A stretch of 64,000 nucleotides of DNA, taken from NCBI RefSeq assembly GCF_032118995.1, contig NC_092648.1:17946450-18010449 (forward strand), written 5' to 3'. Shown in pieces: positions 56,301 to 64,000 of this stretch. The stretch's first letter is position 1. Each line of letters begins with the position of its first letter. This DNA is from Asterias amurensis (taxonomy: Eukaryota; Echinodermata; Asteroidea; Forcipulatida; Asteriidae). The position numbers and the translations under genes are program-made. The notes under the pieces were generated by a model that searched no databases, was not told the origin of the DNA, and saw nothing but the letters and a program-made list of their open reading frames with translations.

Positions 56301-59300
56301 TCATAATAATTGCATTTGTTCAACCTGTAAGCATTTTCACCTGCCTTGTATTGTAAAACACCTGCTATGACAACAAAGCCCTTTGTGCTGCAACAAAACT
56401 GTTCAATTTATAATTAAATTGTTACAAACAGATCAATGTTGTCCATGATCATGCTGTTAAGTAATTATCAAAAACTGTTCCTAACAAGTGACAGTCAGCA
56501 ATGAATCTGTAGTCTAATACCAGTTTAAAAATCTGAAATTATTTGGCAATCTACTGATTCCCAAACTACACCACTGCAGCAGACATACAGGAGAAAATGT
56601 TCTTATATGATATTGGCAGTCTTTTAATTCCAAGCTTCTCAGCTGCAGTAGATAAACAGAGCAGCAGGTCAAGTGGAAACTTGAACCAAATTCAAAATCT
56701 GGTGTTTCTGATCAGTGTTGGTTCGATTTTCCAGCTGTGATACTTGTGTCCTTAAGCGAGACACATAACCATTGCTTCATCCTTCAGATGGGACGTAAAG
56801 CTGTTGGTCCCATGTAAGAATCCAGTACACTTATCAAAAAGAGAAGGGTATTTCTGGCTGTGGCTGCTGAATGCACCGTAGCAACTTGTAAAACCTTATA
56901 AAGTGCTACATAATTGGGTCTGAGAATCCATCACTGCAATATCTCTCTGAAAGTTTGCATACGCCTTGAGTACCTAATTGTTTGGTAGATACGTGCGCTA
57001 TATCAGACTTCAAAATTATTAATACTATTATTATTACAAGAAAAATCTACACTGCATGGGATAGGTAATATATTCCAATGGTGCTTCTGCAAACTGCTAT
57101 AGCCTATACTTTCCAAGTATAGACTTTTACAACAACAAATTTTGTTTATGGAGGTGTAGGAATTTGGACTCACCGTTGATAGCATTTTTGCTGCAACATC
57201 TTCAATGTTGAGATGTGAATCAACCAGTGGCACCAGTGCAAACTCTACATGGATACTACCAGATGATATCTACAAAGAAACAGCCAGGAATGGGTTAGAA
57301 GGGAAGAGGGGTTTAAGAGGGAGTACAGGGTGAAATCTTTTGCAAATAAAGTGTTGTGAACCGAAGAATAAAACTCAAAATAAGAACTGAATCATGTAGA
57401 ATGACAAACTCATGTGACTTGAATAGTGTATCAATATTATGTATTGTAAACCCTCAGTTCATTGTGTTTAATTTTAGGCTCTGATGCCATGCATTTAAGA
57501 TGTAAGTTACTACTTTTTGAAAGTGAGAGTTGAGTAGCTATTCCAGTAGAAACTGTTTAGTTATAAACATGTCAAATCATAGAAAAAAACTCACCACAAA
57601 CTTGTCCATCATACTCTCATCAATTGAAAACTCCAATGCGAGGTTAGTTTTTAAAGAGCTGTATCAAGAAAAAAAAAGTAATTTTTAGAGGCAGTTTGCT
57701 TTTGTACTTCACATGCATTGTTTGAAGGGGCAGGGCCATTTTCGTTTTGCAAATGGCACTTGCATTGAATACTTTTAAAGGCATAGGCCCTAGCATTGAC
57801 TTTATTGAAAGCACTCTCCTCTTTTATGTTCACTTGTTCTCGTTTTGAAGTTTGTATGTGACCTTCTCAATCTCATATTGTCTAACTACTTGTAAACTTA
57901 GTATTTTATCCAGTTGTTTTATCTCATGTATAATTTGTGCTTTTAATTTCAAAGTTGTCATACTTTATCATTAACAAAGTATTTAAAGCGAGCAAAGTTT
58001 GACCAGCAGCTTTGGAATTGACTCATTACACCATGTTTTATTCCCAATAAAAGACACTTTTTATTTGAAATTCTGGTTTGGATGTACAGTTTCACAGAGG
58101 GTTTAAGTTTACCTTTTAAAATGGTCTTCATTTCCCTGGACAATTGAGGAGTAATCACCATTGAAGTCAAACCTTACCAGAAACGATCTGTAGATCAACA
58201 AAATTAGAATTAGTCAGAACTTAAACGGAATATACTTGTGTTGAGTGTGTTGAGGGAAAGTTTCTTTTTAATGACTGTGTAGGCCTACAATTTAGCAAAT
58301 ATTCAGTTGGTTGAAAAGTTATGAACTGCAATATACATAGGGTCCCAACATATTCCTAAAGTATTTGAAGATTAAAAAAAAAATTTAATTCCCCTTTTTA
58401 CATTTTTTATGACATTGAAATAATTGTGTAATTTCAATTTTCACATGTAAATAACTTACCCGCAAAATTTCTTTGTGCACAGCCATTCACCTCCCCTACA
58501 GTGGCTGGAAGAAAAATTGTACAGAAATGTGAGTCTAATTGATAATCATAAACTTTACTAACAACTTGAGAGGGCTATTTTCGAAAATGAAAAATAAAAA
58601 CAATTAATCTTGTGTATCTTAAAAAGATTTCGTTAGGGATGAATTTAATAAAATCTTGCTTATTTAGGCCTATGCGAGTATAACCTATGGAGTATTACAT
58701 AAAATCTTGCTTATTTAGGCCTATGTGAGTATAAACTAAGGAGTATTACATAAAATCTTGCTTATTTAGGCCTATGCGAGTATAAACTAAGGAGTATTAC
58801 ATAAAATCTTGCTTATTTAGGCCTATGCGAGTATAAACTAAGGAGTATTACATAAAATCTTGCTTATTTAGGCCTATGCGAGTATAAACTAAGGAGTATT
58901 ACATAGTCTGCAGTTGTTTTTTGTGGAAGGGAGGGGGGTGGTGTTGAAGGCAAGTACTGACTTGTGCAATACAATAATATTTTGACCACTTTGAAAAGCA
59001 ATCCAATTGGGCCTATTTAACATTTATTAATAAATAATTATTATCTTTTAAAGTAATCTATTAAATGTTATAACATCAGTGATGAATTAAATTAACAAGA
59101 TAAGCTGTTGTTTCAAAATTACTTCTTTGCTCATTGAAATCATTTTCTTCCAATAGTTTATGAATTACTTAACAAAAAAGAAATGAAGCACAATACTTTT
59201 TTGTATAATCATATCAAAGAATATACAGCATTTGACTTGTAGAAGATGATAACTTGACAACAAGAAAGAAAAAAAATAATTCAGGAAGACACCTAAGACA

Positions 59301-61184
59301 CATTTTTGCCTCCTCCTTCAGATGGGATGTAAAGACAAAGGTCCTGTGTGTTGTGTAAAGCACAAACAGGAAATCAGCTTACTCAAGCCCCGTTCCTGCA
59401 AATGTGATACGAATTTTGACGTCACAGGGCTGTTTTGCAAGTCAACTGATGCGAATGAGTTGTTGCGTAGATGTGACGTCAAAATTTTGTATCCCATTCG
59501 CAGGATGTATATGAACTGGGCTTTATCGTTTAGAGAAGGAAGAGGTTTCTGGCATTTGGGTTGGCAATTTCATGCACACAACTGACCCTGACCTTGTGAC
59601 CCCTGAGAAGGGGTTTTGTTGCAATATCAATCAAGAAAAGACAAGACAAATATGATCGGTATACCTGGCCCAGTGATAAGCGATTTATGGGCCTTATAGT
59701 CCTCAATCTTCTGCAATCAGAAAACACCATAAAGAGGATTTGGCAGATTTTTGCATAAGGTGCTATTATCATTTTACTGCTCATTGAGCCTTATACATTC
59801 CAGAATTCATGTCAACTCCTTTAACTGAAGGAAATGGGGGTAGATTTCACAAAGATGATAACTTAGGAAAAGTCCTAGGACTCTTTAAGAGTTATTAAAA
59901 ACTTAACACTATAGTGCACTAGTCCTAAGTTAGGAAGGAGCAACTCTTCCTAACTCGAGATAAGACTAGTCTTAACTCTTTGTGAAATCCACCCCACAGG
60001 ACTTTAAACTTAAGTTAAGTTTCTTACCACTGGTTGCATACGTCGTTCCTAACCTCTCCATCATAGTATGTATTACCATCATGGGAACACGCAACTGTAC
60101 AAGTAAAATAAGAATATTGTATTTACAATCACACATGTTTTACATCCTTAAAAATTCAGTATATCTAATCATGTGGGTAAGACATACCCAGAGTTGTGGG
60201 GACTTACTTTAACACAATCAAACTGTTTTCTTTAGAAAAGAGAATCATAGAACAACATGTGAGTTTATGTAAAGATACATTACTGCCCAAAAATTTGAAA
60301 TCTGTTGGGTATTTTTTTTTCATGTAGCAAATAGGCATGATGGTGTTATGGACTTGTGGTTATGTTGATAGCATGTGTCAAATCACTTAATGATATATGC
60401 AATTCTAAAGAAATATTTATGTTAAGAAATGTTAGCTAAACCACCACCTTATAGATATAGCATTGCATCTTTTTCTAGTTGCTCTACGTGCATAAGATAA
60501 ACAACCAAAAGTAAACATCAAAATAACTGGTCATTTTAAAACTCTCTGAACCCTACTTCAAGTTGAAAAGATTGTTTCAGACCTCAACTGTTTTTTTTTA
60601 TTGATAACTTTGTGAATTAACGAGGTGTGATACAAGATTGGAATGGTGAGAACTTTATTTACAAATTTGATTCCAGTATAGGTGTAATGGAAAACATAAT
60701 ATCTCTGCCAAAAATTTATCAATTCAATTAATTTATTGTCCCGTTAAAAATATAAAAATGGAAAATATTGCACTGCACAAGGGACCTGACCCTTCACTTT
60801 TGACCTTTTCAATACATTCAATCATTTCTGTGCTTGATAATTTTAATTTTTTTTCTAGGGTAGGTCCTATTCAATTTAGCATCAGATCGAGAAAATAACA
60901 GCAACCATTATCTGGTGTTTTCTCCCAAACACAATCTGTGAAAAGTTGGTTGTATTGTGTTTTTACTGAAAGCTAGAGATTAGAACTTCCTCTCACTCCA
61001 AATACCAATGATGTATCAGACCTGTGAGAGACAAAGAATAGTGGTGTTTTTTTTTACAAACCATATAGAGGTCGATCACAAAGTCTTGCTGTGAAGCCAA
61101 CATGACATTGGCAAGTATAACCATTTGGGTCATCCGTTGATGGTAGACACTCCCCATTCATACATGGATTCGAATTGCAGCCCA
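53201..61184 (-). CDS. Single-pass membrane protein: EGF, VWC/pacifastin-like, SEA-like, TM, short tail (3' part, 9 exons; 5' end off window or unfound)
   Basis: Exons 61184-61062, 60094-60028, 58504-58460, 58187-58113, 57658-57595, 57269-57174, 56047-55847, 54227-54162 and 53362-53201 join in phase to 298 residues. Numbering from the first complete codon: EGF-like 2-36 with six cysteines; a six-cysteine module 43-77 (C60, C63, C65, C72 and C77 spaced CNxCxC, GEWLCT, C); an SEA-like alpha/beta region 79-170 with [10 protein letters not shown]; sequon NVT at 197; TM about 199-223; basic stop-transfer VHRKRSEK; and an acidic tail with LYDSVPEEE. The incoming phase is 1, so more exons precede it; none was found up to the right edge. 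Type-I surface receptor or shed mucin-like protein is the best guess. A 51-bp tandem repeat sits in intron 2. Confidence 0.85.
53723..53851. mobile_element. Fold-back element family C
   Basis: GGGTGGATTTCACAAAAAGT and ACTCTTTGTGAAATTGACCC ends. It is in the intron before the last receptor exon. Confidence 0.85.
54162..54227 (-). CDS. Basic stop-transfer exon
   Basis: The acceptor is GTTTCAG and the donor GTAAAATCC; phase 0-0 gives [16 protein letters not shown] and RESKEE, a basic cytosolic flank right after the membrane span. A second open frame reads GPSKTIRED and would fit phase 1, but matches nothing upstream. Confidence 0.75.
55847..56047 (-). CDS. Juxtamembrane and transmembrane exon
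   Basis: The acceptor is TTTCTCCAG and the donor GTAAGTATG, phase 0 to 0. It has 67 codons: a polar stem, Pro/Glu-rich linker [10 protein letters not shown], then about 25 hydrophobic residues ([19 protein letters not shown] and on). Confidence 0.9.
56700..57012 (+). mobile_element. SINE copy, plus strand (receptor intron)
   Basis: It shares GGACGTAAAG, TGAGTACCTAATTGTTTGGT and GTGCGCTATATCAGACTTC with the 19452 element; the tRNA head is degenerate. Confidence 0.75.
57174..57269 (-). CDS. SEA-like region, exon 3 with G-S turn
   Basis: The acceptor is TTTGTAG and the donor GTGAGTCC, phase 0 to 0. It encodes [19 protein letters not shown] and [18 protein letters not shown] sits where SEA domains have the self-cleaving G-S bond before a hydrophobic strand. 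Confidence 0.8.
57595..57658 (-). CDS. SEA-like region, exon 2
   Basis: The acceptor is TTGATACAG and the donor GTGAGTTT, phase 2 to 0. It encodes [15 protein letters not shown] and MMDKFV. Confidence 0.75.
58113..58187 (-). CDS. SEA-like region, exon 1
   Basis: The acceptor is GATCTACAG and the donor GTAAACTT, phase 2 to 2. It encodes [20 protein letters not shown] and DHFK, a strand-then-helix pattern like the start of SEA domains. Confidence 0.78.
58460..58504 (-). CDS. Second half of six-cysteine module
   Basis: The acceptor is TTCTTCCAG and the donor GTAAGTT, phase 2 to 2. It encodes [14 protein letters not shown]. Only this frame both stays open and matches the phase of its neighbours, and it completes the C-N-x-C-x-C cysteine pattern. 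Confidence 0.82.
58647..58905. repeat. 51-bp tandem repeat, five units (receptor intron)
   Basis: Units containing AAAATCTTGCTTATTTAGGC and TATAAACTAAGGAGTATTAC recur with exact 51-base spacing (58698, 58749, 58800, 58851); later units are almost identical, the first slightly diverged. Confidence 0.95.
59827..59994. mobile_element. Fold-back element family C
   Basis: It has TAGATTTCACAAAG and CTTTGTGAAATCCACCCC ends and lies in receptor intron 2, next to the exon at 60028. Confidence 0.85.
60028..60094 (-). CDS. First half of six-cysteine VWC/pacifastin-like module
   Basis: The acceptor is TTGTACAG and the donor GTAAGAAAC, phase 1 to 2. It encodes [20 protein letters not shown] and one more residue; the split codon completes a Cys with the next exon. 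Confidence 0.8.
61062..61184 (-). CDS. EGF-like exon
   Basis: This is a phase 1-1 exon between an acceptor ending TTTAG and the donor GTTTGT, a classic shuffled EGF module. [12 protein letters not shown], then [15 protein letters not shown], supplies all six cysteines and the C-terminal G-F signature. Confidence 0.9.
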
Positions 61185-61376
61185 CTAAACATAATGAAAG
61201 ACCAATTTTTAAAGTATTTTACAAACTAATACAAGAAGCAAGAGATGTTTGTTGAGACACCATGTTATTAATCTCGGAGAAGAGCAAGTGGTTAATTAAT
61301 GAATCAACATTTCGATCAGTATGCTCCGATTGTCTTCAGGGGAATGAGTGTCTTCAGCATACTGGTCAAAATGTCT

Positions 61377-61937
61377 AGGGCCTTTTCAAAGAGCTGCATA
61401 AGCAGAAAATATGCTGAACAACTCTCTGCCAAGCAGAAACGAGTCACATTTTTTTACTTGTGACATGGTAGTTTGGCTGGTAGTCTGATTCCGGTAAGCG
61501 TAATTTTGTCATGCTTATCTACTTTTTGCTCTTAAGCATGCAGCTCCATGAAATTGGCCCTGCATGGGCCCAATTCCATTGCTAAACAAATTTCTGTTAA
61601 GCAGAAATGAGCAGGATACTAGTCACAATTTGTAACCATGTGACATGGTAGTTTGGCTGGTAGTCTTATTCCAGCAAGCGTAACTAATTGTCGTGCTTAT
61701 CTACTTTTTGTTCTTAAGCCTGCAGCTCCATAAATTTGGGCAGGGCCCAGTTTCACAGAGCTGCTTGAGCAGCAAATATTGCGAAACAACCTTCTGTTAT
61801 GCAGAAATGAGCAGGATACCAGTCACAAGTTGTAACTATGACATGGAAGTTTGGCTGGTAGCTTTATGACTGTAAGAGTAGTTTTGTTATGCTTATCTAC
61901 TTTTTGTGCTTAAGCAGCTCTATGAAATTGGGCCCTC
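61377..61937. repeat. Three tandem family D elements
   Basis: Units at about 61377-61560, 61563-61737 and 61742-61937 each run from a GCCCAATTCCA/AGAGCTGC-type end to AGCTCCATGAAATTGG or similar, sharing GTTTGGCTGGTAG and CTTATCTACTTTTTG inside. Confidence 0.8.
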
Positions 61938-63444
61938 AGAACCACCACACCTAATATGGTGTTTCATCAAATCTCACTTGGTTATATACTCACAGTGCAA
62001 AATTTCAAAACCAAGTAATCTAGTTCAAGGAATATTTCATAGCTCACTTCATACTTGAAGGGAAGTAAATTCACACATGTCTGCAGTCAGAAATGTCAGT
62101 CAGAGGGATCTGTTTTGGTAAGTGACCCCCAAAGAATGTTCACATATGATTTTACAATTAGTTGGAGTTTGCAGAAGTCAGATTTGTCTGCTTTTCATTA
62201 GCAGCTCAATCATCGACTCAATCATCGACTTGTAAATTTCAAATCAAAGTACATGTCCATTCCTCTGACTGTTTTAATTATGTTTTGTTAAAGCGAAACT
62301 CTATCGGCATTTTAAAAATGTTTGTGAACAAATCTTTTGGAAAAGTCTCAAACACGTAAGTGGTAAGAAATAGTTGGAAAATGACGAGTCAAAGCCACAA
62401 ACTAAGAACAACTGCATCTGTATCTGTCGAATACTGCAACAAACTCCCGTATGGGTTGCAGGTGTAGTGAGGTAAGTAGACAAAGTTAGTTGTGAGTTCC
62501 TCTTATGAAAGTGGTCATTTGGATTGTATCTGGCCCAATCTTGAATGAGTCTATTGATGGTGCCTCTCTAGCTACCCAAGGAAATATAGTGAATCTTAAG
62601 CTGTTTATGAAATTTGGCATATAAGATCTATAAAAAAAAACAAGCTCAACCAACTTTGGCTCTTTTCAACCAGCAGTGCTCCAAAATACTTCTATTTATA
62701 GCATTATATCGCATTAATGTTTGCTGGTCTAGCTACTCAAGTCTCTATAGAACATACAGCCAGTATATTAGCATATAAGTCCAGCCAGAATCGCCTAAGG
62801 ATAATGTTAAAACCTCTGACTCAAAAACAAGCTGTATGCAGGCTATAGTAGTAACTACATTACAGACGTGAACAATTCAATTAACTGTGTAGCTTTGACT
62901 GTGGGTTTGTACAAGCTCAGTCTGTGATGGTCGTCCCGATGGCCAAAACTGAGACTTGTGTGGAACAGTCAAACATTTGTATCCCAACATAAATCATTTG
63001 TTTACTTTTGGATGATGAGATTTGTGTTAACCTGACAAGAAAGAGTTTCTAAATTTAGCAGAAAATGCGAAATAAAGAGCATATTGGTAGAAAAAATTGT
63101 GAGTGGAAAACTGGAACAACACAGGGAAAAGGAATTCCGATAATTCCTTGCAAAGGGGCGATTTCAAGCAAAAAAGCATATTCTTCAAACTACAAAATAC
63201 ATGTATGTAATCATAAATTGCTTCTACAAATTTTGCTAAAACTTATAACCATAAGATGTACGTCCATTTAGGCGCTCAAAATGTCTGGATTTTTCTCTAA
63301 CATTTTACGTATATAGGATTTGAGGCATTGCATGGTGAGGTATCAATATATTTGCAGTAACATCATGTGTGGATCTACTTGCCAGGTAGAGTTTGTATTT
63401 TTAGTATGCAAAGCATTTATTACACATGTGAAATTACCAATCAA
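61938..63444. other. Region upstream of the EGF exon: no exon found
   Basis: A phase-1-ending exon of the receptor gene must lie somewhere upstream. I looked for cysteine-rich or LamG-like frames on the minus strand here and saw none. Confidence 0.5.
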
Positions 63445-63625
63445 CACTCTTAAAACTCGGTCCATTTTGGGGTCAAGCTGACCTGGAAACTGTTTTCACA
63501 AATTTGGTTTTAGCTCAGATTATTATTAGTTTGACCCATTTCTTACTTTTTGACTCGGAATTTGGGCCAGAAATATGTCAGGGACTCAGAACCGAGTCAA
63601 TGTGACCCAGATATTTTAAGAGTGT
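63445..63625. mobile_element. Small inverted-repeat element
   Basis: ACACTCTTAAAA and TTTTAAGAGTGT ends enclose CTGACCTGG / GACCCAG-type sequence; related segments occur near 20220-20340 and 43161-43260. Confidence 0.65.
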
Positions 63626-63732
63626 AGATTGCGTTAAAAATTAACAAGCATTTATGTTTTTAAACTTTTTGTTTTGCCTGACCATTTCCATAAACTTGTC
63701 TGTGATAATCTATTTCTACTATCAGCAACAAA

Positions 63733-64000
63733 TACCGTATTTTCCTGCGGATAAGACGCTCGGCGGACAAGGCGCAAGACGCTAAAATGACAAAAAAAAA
63801 TTCAAACGTCAGCAGACAAGGCGCACCACCGCACAAGGCGCACGTTTAACCGCAAACAAAAGAACACCTGGCGCCACCCGGTGTCGGTACATTGACACAA
63901 AGACGTAATTTGTTGCCTTTGAGAACCTACGTATACCGACCTTTATCAAATCAGCCAACGCTGTATATTGTAAATAACATAAAGTTCGGCCCAATCAGCG
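63733..64000. repeat. Degenerate repeat of GGATAAGACGC / CAAGGCGCA units at window edge
   Basis: GTATTTTCCTGCGGATAAGA followed by several GACAAGGCGCA units resembles transposon termini found widely in animal genomes. It runs off the window. Confidence 0.45.

Noticed and set aside
59665..59712. Short exon-like segment with good acceptor and donor
   Set aside because: Spliced after 60028 it makes an immediate TGA; skipping it completes the six-cysteine module with 58504-58460.
63809..63994. 61-codon minus-strand frame at the right edge
   Set aside because: It overlaps repeated CAAGGCGCA units of a degenerate element.

Overview
This is eukaryotic genomic DNA: AT-rich, mostly non-coding, with small exons, GT-AG introns and a high density of short inverted-repeat transposons. 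The palindrome TAGGCCTA recurs, the repeats look like those of echinoderms, and the translin-associated factor X gene reads as an animal ortholog. I infer a marine deuterostome invertebrate, most likely a sea star; that placement comes from recalled repeat character and cannot be proven from the sequence alone.

I could assemble five gene models, all on the minus strand. Right to left, in transcription order, they are: (1) the 3' part of a single-pass membrane protein with EGF, six-cysteine VWC/pacifastin-like, SEA-like, transmembrane and short tail regions (61184 to 53201; its 5' end lies beyond the right edge); (2) an intronless gene for a secretory-pathway protein with about ten membrane spans and no family I recognise (47037 to 44671); (3) a complete five-exon gene for translin-associated factor X (TSNAX/TRAX, 319 residues, 41036 to 34869); (4) a tentative small gene with a signal-peptide-like first exon present in three tandem copies, one frameshifted, plus two further exons (about 32760 to 27877); (5) the 5' part of a gene encoding a signal peptide, a laminin-G/pentraxin-like domain and a Thr-rich mucin-like stalk (14934 to 855; its 3' end lies beyond the left edge). 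Splice phases agree at every junction used.

Genes 1 and 5 are cut by opposite window edges, and both are cut at a phase-1 junction. One idea is that they are two members of one family (LamG, mucin stalk, EGF, VWC/pacifastin, SEA, TM). This is inference only.

The rest is introns and intergenic DNA full of non-autonomous elements. There are at least three TTAA-flanked MITE families, two large self-complementary fold-back copies (285-632 and 40269-40658), a fold-back family with GGTGGATTTCACAAAG ends, a family with GGGCCCAATTTCAT ends, a 1 kb element with TTTGACCAGTTCGGGATCA ends, and tRNA-Leu-derived SINEs. There are also several minisatellites. The most notable is a degenerate 31-bp array of about 1.2 kb in a TSNAX intron that carries roughly 20 exact CTACCTCA (let-7 site) 8-mers on the plus strand. 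I found no rRNA, functional tRNA, CRISPR array or viral gene.
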